The notes under the pieces are model-generated. The model worked only from the letters and a program-made list of their open reading frames with translations, did not search any database and was not told where the DNA came from. Position numbers and translations under genes: made by a program. From assembly GCA_023301205.1 (NCBI GenBank), contig JALZVC010000106.1, forward strand, positions 1 to 6,561: 6,561 nucleotides of DNA, read 5' to 3'. The DNA is from Flavobacteriaceae bacterium. Its GTDB lineage: Bacteria; Bacteroidota; Bacteroidia; Flavobacteriales; Flavobacteriaceae. Below, in pieces: positions 1 to 5,764 of the stretch (the stretch's first letter is position 1; each line of letters begins with the position of its first letter).

Positions 1-318
1 CTTGTTGGTTCTGGGGATATAGACCTTAGCGTTGAGGCAAATGACCTAGACAGTAATCTAAGTGGTAGCGGAGATATCCGCCTTAAAGGAACAGCCACAA
101 ACTTTAAAGCTAAAGTAAGCGGCAGTGGAGATTTTGATGCCCGATCAATGCAGGCAAATTATACAGATGCCTATGTTGCTGGATCTGGAGATCTAGAAGT
201 ATATGCCAAGAAAAGTATCAAAGCACGTGTAAATGGTTCTGGAGATATTACATACAGTGGTAATCCAGAAAAAGTAGATGCAAAAATTAGTGGCTCTGGA
301 GATATAGAAGCAAACTAA
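1..318 (+). CDS. C-terminal part of a GIN/DUF2807-type repeat protein (5' end outside window)
   Basis: Reading frame 1 is open from the first base to the TAA at 316-318 and gives 105 residues with no start codon in view. The motif GSGD occurs six times, at fragment residues 3, 22, 41, 61, 79 and 98, so it recurs every 18-20 residues. Between the motifs are alternating polar and hydrophobic strand-like segments. This is the pattern of the 'head GIN' domain (DUF2807) found in exported Bacteroidota proteins, where each turn of a right-handed beta-helix ends in a Gly-Ser-Gly-Asp corner. The family is annotated as putative adhesin or autotransporter-like, but its biochemical role is not established. 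The protein ends right after the last repeat (GSGDIEAN), as is usual for the family. The signal peptide would lie upstream of the window. Family call fairly sure; function unknown. Confidence 0.85.
   Translation, partial: LVGSGDIDLSVEANDLDSNLSGSGDIRLKGTATNFKAKVSGSGDFDARSMQANYTDAYVAGSGDLEVYAKKSIKARVNGSGDITYSGNPEKVDAKISGSGDIEAN
7..303 (+). repeat. Six GSGD-centred coding repeats, about 57 nt period
   Basis: The codons for Gly-Ser-Gly-Asp recur at 7, 64, 121, 181, 235 and 292, giving spacings of 57, 57, 60, 54 and 57 nt. The DNA of the copies has diverged (tct, agc and agt are all used for Ser), so the repeat is kept at protein level and is not a recent slippage array. It fits one beta-helix coil per unit. 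Confidence 0.8.
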
Positions 319-337
319 ACAATGAATAGTCTTATAT

Positions 338-371
338 AAAAAAATGCCACGATAACTCGTGGCATTTTTTT
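338..371. terminator. Bidirectional rho-independent terminator between convergent genes
   Basis: A perfect 9-bp stem, ATGCCACGA (344-352) with TCGTGGCAT (357-365), closes a TAAC loop. An A-run flanks it on the left (338-344) and a T-run on the right (365-371), so it gives stem plus U-tract on either strand. It lies between the plus-strand gene ending at 318 and the minus-strand gene ending at 401, and probably ends both transcripts. Confidence 0.9.
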
Positions 372-400
372 ATACTATTTATCTGTACTTCGGAAATGTG

Positions 401-1879
401 CTACTCATCTTCAATGGTAAAGAAGAATGTTCCCTCAGTAATTTCATAAACTGTAGGGTCTTGACCATTTGGATCTGTTGCAGAAAAGCTAAAAGTACCT
501 TCTATATTTCCTGTACTCGTATCGTAACTGTTTACAGTAAGAGAACCTGTTAATGATGTAAACACTTGCGGGATTGTTATAGTTGTATCTGGTGTATAGA
601 AACCAATCACTTCGCTACCATCCATCTGCTCTGGCACCATAGTAAATGTACCTGTCGTTATATCTCTAGGGAACGTTACCGTAACACTCTGTAAGTCATC
701 TGCACCAGTAAAAGTGAATACTTCAACATCAGATTCCGCAAAAATAAACAAGCCACTTTCCACAACCGTAGTTGTAACCGCTACCTCATCAACTATCGCT
801 GTAAACGGTTCTGGAATATTCTCAGGATTAGGTTCATAAAAGATGGTAAACTCGCCATTGGATACTTCTACAATATCTGTTTTGTTACTTAATGGATCTG
901 TTCCTGTAAATGAAAATGTTCCAACTATTCTTCCTGTAGCACTACTAAAATCTGTAATTGTTATTGTACCAGGATTAGATGTTAAATTCGCTGTACCTTG
1001 ACCATCGCCATATAATGCGATTAATTCTGTTCCATTGGATAGATTAACCATATCAAACGTTCCTAACCCAAGTTCTTCTGGGATGTCGATTCTAATTGAC
1101 TCACCATCTGTATTAATTGCTGTGATACGTACAACTGGAATACCTCCTACTGTTGCTAAATCTGTAATAATTGTACTATTAGTTTCTCCAGTAAAAAGAC
1201 CGTCATTATCTTCTCCTTCAAGGTCAATAAAAGCTTCAAACGAATTACCTTCGTTTGTCTCGCCATCTGGTGGCGTTGTATCATCATCTGGATCATCTGA
1301 ACCGGCATCTTCAATCGTAAAAGGAATCTGGAAATACTCTCCATCTGTAGCAATTACTGACTCAATAATTTGATTTCCACTACTATCAATAACTGGGTTT
1401 CCAGAGATATCTAATAGTACTCTGCTAGCTACAAAGGTAAATGTACCACTTACTACTTGAGCGGCCATATCTATTTCTGATATCATCATAGAGCCAGAAC
1501 CACCTATTTCAGGATTTGTTATGAAGGGATTTGCTGCCTCCTCTAAGGCAAAATATATAGCTCCATTTGCGGTATTCCCATTTGCATTTAAGCTGAAAGA
1601 TCCCACTTCGGCGTTTTCAACAGCCAGCGAAAGTATTTCACCAGTGCCTTGATTTGCTCCTGTTACAACTAATAATCCATCTGTGTCAAGTACCGCTGTA
1701 CTAGCGGCGGCATTAAACATAAAAGATCCATCTATAACAGCTACAAAATCACCAGATTCTAGTATTACCTCTTCCTCAATAATAGGAAAATCATTGTCGA
1801 TTGGTTCATTATCACAAGAAGCAAAAAGAAGGATAACCATTGGGACAATCATCCATCTAAGTGATGTAATATATTTCAT
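401..1879 (-). CDS. Lipoprotein with three tandem DUF6252-like domains
   Basis: The product is 492 aa starting from ATG at 1879. The N-terminus is a lipoprotein signal: a short charged start, a hydrophobic core at residues 9-20, and the lipobox LFASC with the lipidated cysteine at C22. Acidic residues follow (CDNEPIDND), which in Bacteroidota can favour export to the cell surface. Three related domains of about 135-145 residues follow at roughly 44-188, 213-348 and 358-490. Each opens with an F-x-A-x-x-D type strand (FVAVID, FEAFID, FTAIVD). Each has a mid-domain G-[ST]-F element (GSFSL, GTFDM, GTFTM), then a GTF[ST]F strand (145, 320, 461), and closes with G-x-[FY]-x-[FI] (180, 342, 483). 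A D/P-rich linker (191-210) separates domains 1 and 2. This matches my memory of the DUF6252 family of Bacteroidota lipoproteins, usually single-domain; no function is known. A longer frame opens at TTG 1921, but it puts extra residues before a good signal peptide and would begin upstream of the likely promoter, so ATG 1879 is preferred. Confidence 0.85.
   Translation of the reverse strand: MKYITSLRWMIVPMVILLFASCDNEPIDNDFPIIEEEVILESGDFVAVIDGSFMFNAAASTAVLDTDGLLVVTGANQGTGEILSLAVENAEVGSFSLNANGNTANGAIYFALEEAANPFITNPEIGGSGSMMISEIDMAAQVVSGTFTFVASRVLLDISGNPVIDSSGNQIIESVIATDGEYFQIPFTIEDAGSDDPDDDTTPPDGETNEGNSFEAFIDLEGEDNDGLFTGETNSTIITDLATVGGIPVVRITAINTDGESIRIDIPEELGLGTFDMVNLSNGTELIALYGDGQGTANLTSNPGTITITDFSSATGRIVGTFSFTGTDPLSNKTDIVEVSNGEFTIFYEPNPENIPEPFTAIVDEVAVTTTVVESGLFIFAESDVEVFTFTGADDLQSVTVTFPRDITTGTFTMVPEQMDGSEVIGFYTPDTTITIPQVFTSLTGSLTVNSYDTSTGNIEGTFSFSATDPNGQDPTVYEITEGTFFFTIEDE
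410..1750 (-). repeat. Three diverged intragenic domain repeats in the DUF6252-like lipoprotein
   Basis: The repeat units map to about 1750-1316, 1243-836 and 808-410 on the minus strand. Units 2 and 3 are closest to each other: both carry GTFSF followed by x-x-TDP (GTFSFTGTDP and GTFSFSATDP). Unit 1 has GTFTF and a longer insertion (residues 152-178). The pattern suggests an old first duplication and a later second one. Confidence 0.7.
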
Positions 1880-1909
1880 ATAATTAGTAGTTAAGTTTTG
1901 TATTAAACG

Positions 1910-1917
1910 CAAACATA
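1910..1917 (-). promoter_or_regulatory. -7 promoter element for the DUF6252-like lipoprotein gene
   Basis: On the minus strand this reads TATGTTTG, a perfect match to the Bacteroidota -7 box TAnnTTTG. It lies 30 nt upstream of the ATG at 1879. I see no exact TTG -33 box at the usual spacing; only a T-rich stretch precedes it. The position implies a short leader of about 25 nt and excludes the upstream TTG at 1921 as the translation start. Confidence 0.55.
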
Positions 1918-1929
1918 CCAAAAAATTGT

Positions 1930-1950
1930 CTAAAAAAGCTTATTTTTTAG
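1930..1950 (-). terminator. AT-rich hairpin over the MFS stop codon, possible weak terminator
   Basis: CTAAAAAA (1930-1937) and TTTTTTAG (1943-1950) form a perfect 8-bp stem around a 5-nt loop. The hairpin encloses the MFS stop codon. On the minus strand it is followed by ACAATTTTTTGG. The stem has only one G:C pair, so it would terminate weakly at best. It could partly insulate the next gene's own promoter from MFS transcription. Confidence 0.35.
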
Positions 1951-3244
1951 GTACACGCCAAAGCAAAAAGACTCCTGCCATAAAGAAAATTACTAAAAAT
2001 AAGATGGAGTTTCTCATAGATCCCGTAATCTGATCAATAATCCCATACAAAAGCATCCCTATTACAATTCCTATCTTTTCTGCAACATCGTAAAAACTAA
2101 AATATGAAGTAGTGTCTTTTGTCTCAGGTAAAAACTTTGAATATGTAGAACGTGATAAAGACTGTACCCCACCCATAACTAGACCAACAAAGCCTGCGGT
2201 AGCGTAAAATTGAATGGGTTCTGTGATAAAAAATGCAGCAATACATAACCCAACCCAAATAACATTAATTACTATTAATGTATTAATGTTTCCGAAGCGA
2301 CGTGAACTTCTTGATGTTAAAAATGCTCCTAGTACCGCTACAATTTGTATGATAAGGATACTTCCTATTAAACCAATAGTTTTAGCATCACTATCTCCCC
2401 AGTCTATTTCTTTCTCACCAAAGTATGTGGCTACTAGCATTACAGTCTGTACTGCCATACTGTAAACAAAAAAAGCTAGCAGGAATCTTTTAAGTTTTAT
2501 GTTTTCAGTTAAGCTATTATAAACCGTTTTTAATTCTTTAAAGCCATTAAATAAAATGCTTTTTGTAATTTTTACTTTATTTTTATTTCCTTTGGGCAGA
2601 TAATAAAATGAGTATTGACTAAAGGCAATCCACCAAATCCCAACAGTGATAAAGGCAATTTTCATTGCGAGTATACTATCGCCTCCTAGACCAAACCACT
2701 CTGGTTTCATGACCATTAAGAGATTAAAAATAAGAAGCACAACACTCCCTATATAACCTAAAGAATATCCCTTTGCACTAATAGCATCTTGTTGTTCTTT
2801 ATGAGCAATATCTGGCAGGTAGGAATTATAAAAAACTAAACTTCCCCAAAATCCAACTAGACCAAAAAAGTAAAATAATAGACTTGTATAAATTTGTTCG
2901 ATATCAAACCAATACAATCCAAAACACGATAATGCACCCAGATAACAAAAAAACTTCATGAAGTTCTTCTTGTTTCCTGCATAATCTGCGATACCAGAAA
3001 GAAGCGGTGATAAAAAAGCTACTAATAAAAATGCTGCAGCCGTGGTATAAGTAATAAGGGGGGTACTTCTAATAAAACCGCCAAACACGGTTACACCTTC
3101 AACACCTGCATTATTGAACAATGCTCCATAAAATATTGGAAAAACAGCAGAGGCTATTACTAAGCTATACACTGAGTTTGCCCAATCATAAAATGCCCAG
3201 GCGTTTAATAATTTCTTACTTCCTTTTTCTAGTTGTGTCTTCAT
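1940..3244 (-). CDS. MFS transporter, UMF1 / Atg22-like family
   Basis: The product is a 434-aa inner-membrane protein with about twelve hydrophobic segments, near residues 23-43, 65-86, 97-113, 119-138, 160-179, 193-213, 254-274, 289-310, 319-339, 344-366, 389-404 and 411-429. A positively charged cytoplasmic loop (215-253) joins the two six-helix halves. Family signatures are the N-terminal AWAFYDWANSVYS (15-27) and the GGVQSLSRSTYSKFLPE stretch (358-374) between helices 10 and 11. Both are typical of the UMF1 family, related to the yeast vacuolar effluxer Atg22. Atg22 has been linked to amino-acid export from vacuoles; bacterial substrates are unknown, so none is assigned. The length is normal and the start ATG is followed by a short lysine-rich N-terminus. 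The gene lies 67 nt downstream of the M48 protease gene, with a terminator-like hairpin in the gap and no recognisable -7 box of its own. Confidence 0.9.
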   Translation of the reverse strand: MKTQLEKGSKKLLNAWAFYDWANSVYSLVIASAVFPIFYGALFNNAGVEGVTVFGGFIRSTPLITYTTAAAFLLVAFLSPLLSGIADYAGNKKNFMKFFCYLGALSCFGLYWFDIEQIYTSLLFYFFGLVGFWGSLVFYNSYLPDIAHKEQQDAISAKGYSLGYIGSVVLLIFNLLMVMKPEWFGLGGDSILAMKIAFITVGIWWIAFSQYSFYYLPKGNKNKVKITKSILFNGFKELKTVYNSLTENIKLKRFLLAFFVYSMAVQTVMLVATYFGEKEIDWGDSDAKTIGLIGSILIIQIVAVLGAFLTSRSSRRFGNINTLIVINVIWVGLCIAAFFITEPIQFYATAGFVGLVMGGVQSLSRSTYSKFLPETKDTTSYFSFYDVAEKIGIVIGMLLYGIIDQITGSMRNSILFLVIFFMAGVFLLWRVPKK

Positions 3245-3263
3245 ATATCTAATAATCTGGCAT

Positions 3264-3287
3264 AAAAAATCCCGCCGTTAAGCGGGA
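3264..3287 (-). terminator. Terminator after the M48 protease gene
   Basis: TCCCGC (3270-3275) and GCGGGA (3282-3287) form a GC-rich 6-bp stem with a 6-nt loop. On the minus strand it is followed by six T's (3269-3264). It lies 24 nt past the protease stop codon, and its T-run ends only 19 nt before the ATG of the MFS gene. It is either a terminator or a partial (attenuating) one through which the MFS gene is read. Confidence 0.8.
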
Positions 3288-3311
3288 ATGAAAATACAAT
3301 TTTAAAATGTA

Positions 3312-4136
3312 TTAATTTGTTTTAAATGTGGTAACACCAAATTTTCTAGCCTCTGCTTTGGCTTCATCAGCCCAAGCAGTAATATTATTGATGCGTGTAT
3401 CATTTGAAGGGTGCGTACTCATAAATTCTGGTGGCGCTTGTCCTCCACTGGCAGCTTTCATTCTTCTCCATAAATCTGCAGCAGCTAGTGGCTCATAACC
3501 TGCAATTGCCATTAAAGTTAACCCTATTTTATCTGCTTCACTCTCGTGAGCTCTACCAAATGGTAGCATCCCTACCACATTAGAGCCTACACCATAGTAT
3601 TGGTTAAACAGTTGTTGACTCTCTGGATTACCACCCAATGCGACATTCCCAGCTACAGCTCCAATTTGTTGTACTTGGGCCGCACTCATTCTTTGTTGTC
3701 CGTGATTTGCTAAAGCATGAACTACTTCATGACCCATTATTGCAGCAATCCCTGCATCGGTTTGCGCAATAGGCAATATCCCTGTATAAAAAACAATTTT
3801 ACCACCTGGCATTGCCCAAGCATTTACCGCGTCATCTTGCACTAAATTGTACTCCCAATCATAATCTTTTGTATAACCAGCGTGACCGTTCGCATTTAGC
3901 CAACGTTCTGAAGCTGTTTTAATTTTGTTACCTATGTCTTGTATTCTTCGAGAATCTGCAGTTCCTGTTACTACATTATTTTCAGATAAAAATTGATCAT
4001 ATTGCTGAAAAGCCAATGGTATAATCTGAGCATTAGACACGAAGGCCATTGTTTTCTTCCCTGTAAAAGGATTTGTAGTACAAGCTATTGCAAAAATTGC
4101 AACAGTAAATAAGGATAAAATGGTTTTTGTTTTCAT
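3312..4136 (-). CDS. M48 family zinc metalloprotease lipoprotein (Oma1/LoiP/BepA-type)
   Basis: The product is 274 aa. The signal peptide ends in a lipobox, AIAC, with the lipidated cysteine at C19. No acidic run follows (CTTNPFTGKK), so retention on the periplasmic side is likely. The zinc site is clear: HEVVH at 136-140 supplies two histidines and the catalytic Glu137. HESEAD at 197-202 gives the downstream E-x-x-A-D motif, most likely with E198 as third ligand. A THP-x(4)-R element (241-248) lies near the C-terminus, as in many M48 relatives. The MPGGKIVFYTGIL segment (109-121) before the active helix is also characteristic. The length is that of single-domain family members without TPR repeats. 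Known relatives degrade misfolded or misassembled envelope proteins, so an envelope quality-control role is inferred. The gene is transcribed divergently from the lipoprotein-msrB operon. Confidence 0.93.
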   Translation of the reverse strand: MKTKTILSLFTVAIFAIACTTNPFTGKKTMAFVSNAQIIPLAFQQYDQFLSENNVVTGTADSRRIQDIGNKIKTASERWLNANGHAGYTKDYDWEYNLVQDDAVNAWAMPGGKIVFYTGILPIAQTDAGIAAIMGHEVVHALANHGQQRMSAAQVQQIGAVAGNVALGGNPESQQLFNQYYGVGSNVVGMLPFGRAHESEADKIGLTLMAIAGYEPLAAADLWRRMKAASGGQAPPEFMSTHPSNDTRINNITAWADEAKAEARKFGVTTFKTN

Positions 4137-4154
4137 AGTAAAAATGTTATGCTA

Positions 4155-4162
4155 TAAAAATA
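4155..4162 (-). promoter_or_regulatory. Possible -7 element for the M48 protease gene
   Basis: On the minus strand this reads TATTTTTA, five of six defined positions of TAnnTTTG, 18 nt upstream of the ATG at 4136. A TTG occurs upstream (complement of 4176-4178), but the 13-nt spacer is shorter than usual, so the assignment is tentative. Confidence 0.3.
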
Positions 4163-4249
4163 GTGGTTTAAACTCCAATAATAATACTTTTACAGTAATT
4201 TATAACGCCTTTTTTGTACCATAAATCGAAATTTTACGATAATTGGAAC

Positions 4250-4257
4250 AACTTTTG
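4250..4257 (+). promoter_or_regulatory. Possible -7 element for the lipoprotein-msrB operon
   Basis: AACTTTTG matches TAnnTTTG at five of six defined positions and lies 26 nt upstream of the ATG at 4284. This is close to the 30-32 nt seen for the two perfect -7 boxes in the window. No TTG sits at the normal -33 distance. An A-run (4270-4279) directly precedes the start codon, as is common for translation starts in this group. Confidence 0.35.
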
Positions 4258-4283
4258 CTTACATCTAAACAAAAAAAAATAAT

Positions 4284-4814
4284 ATGAAAAAGATACTCAC
4301 GATATGTACCATTATAGCAGCATTTGTATTAACAGCTTGCGAAGGAGATCAAGGACCTCCAGGTGAAGATGGTGTTACTATTTTAGGTAGTGTATTTGAG
4401 ACCACCGTAGATTTTACTGAAAATAATAACTACAGTAACTTAATAACTATTCCCAGTTCAATCGATGTATTTGAGAGTGATATCGTTTTGGTTTTTTTAT
4501 TAGAAGATGTAATACCTGATGGACAAGGGGGCGGCATAGATGTATGGAGCCAATTGCCTCAGTTGTTTTTCCCTACTCAGGGTACTTTAGTTTATAATTT
4601 TGATTTTCAAAACGGAAATGATGAGATACTCCCTGATGTACGCCTATTTTTAGGAGCAGATTTTAACCTTAATTCGTTAGGCGGAGAGTTTACTAACGAC
4701 CAAACGTTTAGAATTGCAATAGTACCTGCAGATTTCGCAAACAAAACAATTGATATGAACGATTTGTTAGAGACGATAGACGTTTCATCTTCTAACATTG
4801 TAAAACTACCTTAA
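4284..4814 (+). CDS. Small lipoprotein with collagen-like GPPG motif, function unknown
   Basis: The product is 176 aa. A lysine start and hydrophobic core lead to the lipobox LTAC, with the lipidated cysteine at C19. Directly after it comes a short collagen-type stretch, GDQGPPGEDG (21-30), about three Gly-x-y triplets. The remaining 145 residues hold no cysteine and look like a beta-rich globular domain with alternating hydrophobic strands (FETTVDF 38-44, DIVLVFLLEDVI 66-77, LVYNFDF 102-108, FRIAIVPADF 142-151). Similar GPPG-bearing short lipoproteins are common as hypothetical proteins in Flavobacteriaceae. I know no function for them, and the triplets are too few to form a collagen helix alone. 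The stop codon is 2 nt before the lipo-MsrB start, so the two are co-transcribed and probably translationally coupled. This suggests an envelope protein linked to oxidative repair, which is inference. Confidence 0.85.
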   Translation: MKKILTICTIIAAFVLTACEGDQGPPGEDGVTILGSVFETTVDFTENNNYSNLITIPSSIDVFESDIVLVFLLEDVIPDGQGGGIDVWSQLPQLFFPTQGTLVYNFDFQNGNDEILPDVRLFLGADFNLNSLGGEFTNDQTFRIAIVPADFANKTIDMNDLLETIDVSSSNIVKLP

Positions 4815-4816
4815 AA

Positions 4817-5305
4817 ATGAAACACTTACTTATTATCGTTATTGCGCTGGTTGCCTTTAGTTGCAACACTAAAGCTCAAGACAAAAAAGAAACCAAAGAA
4901 GAAATTTTCACAGTTGTAAAAACAGATGCAGAATGGAAACAATTATTAAACAGACAACAATATGACATATTACGTCATGCAGGAACAGAGCCACCATTTT
5001 CAAGCCCACTGCTCGAGAATCACGAAAAAGGCACCTACGTTTGTGCTGCCTGTGCAACTCCCTTATTTGAAAGTGAAGACAAATTTGATAGTGGAACAGG
5101 ATGGCCTAGTTTTGATCAAGAGATAAAAGGAAATGTATCTTATGATGTTGATTATAATATAGGCGTAGCACGCACAGAAGAACATTGCGGAACCTGTGGT
5201 GGTCACTTAGGGCATGTTTTTAATGACGGGCCTAGAAAGACAACAGGAAAAAGACATTGCATTAATGGTGCAGCCTTAAATTTTATCCCTAAAACTAATG
5301 AGTAA
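4817..5305 (+). CDS. msrB: Peptide-methionine (R)-S-oxide reductase MsrB, lipid-anchored, lacking the usual resolving Cys
   Basis: The product is 162 aa. Residues 1-16 form a lipoprotein signal with lipobox AFSC (lipidated C16), and a charged linker follows (17-35). The MsrB domain spans about 36-157. MsrB reduces methionine-R-sulfoxide in proteins; here it would act on envelope proteins outside the inner membrane. Two CxxC pairs, CAAC (76-79) and CGTC (124-127), form the structural zinc site. The GWPSF loop (95-99), HLGHVFNDGP (130-139) and RHCIN (146-150) are present, with C148 as catalytic cysteine. The position before GWPSF that carries the resolving cysteine in many MsrBs is T94 (SGTGWPSF). 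No other cysteine lies between C16 and the zinc site, so recycling must differ from the standard disulfide route. The gene is tightly packed after the collagen-motif lipoprotein gene and overlaps the second msrB by 8 nt. Confidence 0.95.
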   Translation: MKHLLIIVIALVAFSCNTKAQDKKETKEEIFTVVKTDAEWKQLLNRQQYDILRHAGTEPPFSSPLLENHEKGTYVCAACATPLFESEDKFDSGTGWPSFDQEIKGNVSYDVDYNIGVARTEEHCGTCGGHLGHVFNDGPRKTTGKRHCINGAALNFIPKTNE

Positions 5306-5696
5306 GCAATATCTCTTACAAAAAACAGAAGCTGAGTGGAAAGCAGCACTTGGCGAAGAACGTTATAGAATCCTAAGAGGAAAAGGTACAGAGAGACCTT
5401 TTACTGGAACCTATAATTTAACTTTTGATGCTGGGAGCTACACTTGCGGTGCTTGCAACGTACCTTTGTTTAAAGGAGATAGTAAATTTGATAGCGGATG
5501 CGGTTGGCCTAGTTTTGATGACAGTATTGAGGGATCTGTCGAGTATATTAAAGACAGTACACTGGGTATGATTCGTACAGAAATAGTATGCGCAAACTGT
5601 GGCAGCCATCTGGGTCATGTCTTTAATGATGGTCCAACAAATACCGGGCAACGCTATTGTGTAAATTCACTATCTGTAGATTTCAAAGAGGAGTAA
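5298..5696 (+). CDS. msrB: Peptide-methionine (R)-S-oxide reductase MsrB, cytoplasmic, with resolving Cys
   Basis: The product is 132 aa with no signal peptide, so it is cytoplasmic and a standard size for a free-standing MsrB domain. It reduces methionine-R-sulfoxide residues, with thioredoxin as the usual reductant. Zinc cysteines are in CGAC (50-53) and CANC (98-101). The catalytic cysteine is C121 in RYCVNS. The resolving cysteine is C68 in SGCGWPSF, so the classical intramolecular disulfide cycle is possible. It aligns along its full length with the neighbouring lipo-MsrB (for example T-[DE]-AEWK near the N-terminus, GTE-x-PF, KFDSG-x-GWPSFD, HLGHVFNDGP), which marks the pair as paralogues. 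The ATG at 5298 lies inside the last codons of the upstream gene, so translation is probably coupled. It is the last gene before the terminator at 5723-5764. Confidence 0.96.
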   Translation: MSKQYLLQKTEAEWKAALGEERYRILRGKGTERPFTGTYNLTFDAGSYTCGACNVPLFKGDSKFDSGCGWPSFDDSIEGSVEYIKDSTLGMIRTEIVCANCGSHLGHVFNDGPTNTGQRYCVNSLSVDFKEE

Positions 5697-5722
5697 TATA
5701 ACTTCTGAAACATTAAATATTT

Positions 5723-5764
5723 ATCCAGCTTTAGTTTTATTAAACCTTTGGCTGGATTTTTTTT
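5723..5764 (+). terminator. Rho-independent terminator of the lipoprotein-msrB operon
   Basis: ATCCAGC (5723-5729) pairs with GCTGGAT (5751-5757). An additional inner pairing, TTTA/TAAA (5730-5733 with 5741-5744), is possible. Eight consecutive T's follow at 5757-5764. It begins 26 nt after the stop codon of the second msrB. Confidence 0.88.

Noticed and set aside
7..303. CRISPR-like or satellite array from the regular 57-nt period
   Set aside because: The repeats are in frame within an open coding sequence, and their DNA varies while the GSGD residues are kept, so this is a protein repeat.
359..553. Small plus-strand reading frame over the terminator and the end of the minus-strand lipoprotein gene
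   Set aside because: It is antisense to a well-supported gene, begins inside the terminator stem and has no recognisable protein features.
1035..1373. Plus-strand frame of 112 codons opposite the lipoprotein gene
   Set aside because: Its Ser/Pro/Val-rich composition is what the complement of a D/G/T-rich repeat gene gives; there is no start context or domain.
1880..1921. Upstream TTG start adding 14 residues to the DUF6252-like lipoprotein
   Set aside because: It would put a polar stretch before a complete lipoprotein signal peptide, and it lies upstream of the likely -7 promoter element.
2214..2465. Plus-strand frame opposite the MFS transporter gene
   Set aside because: It is an antisense shadow of a clear 12-TM transporter, with no independent features.
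4817..5305. Lipo-MsrB as an inactive or decaying gene because the resolving Cys is absent
   Set aside because: The catalytic C148, the zinc cysteines and the GWPSF and HLGHVFNDGP motifs are intact and the frame is unbroken; absence of the resolving Cys is a known natural variant.
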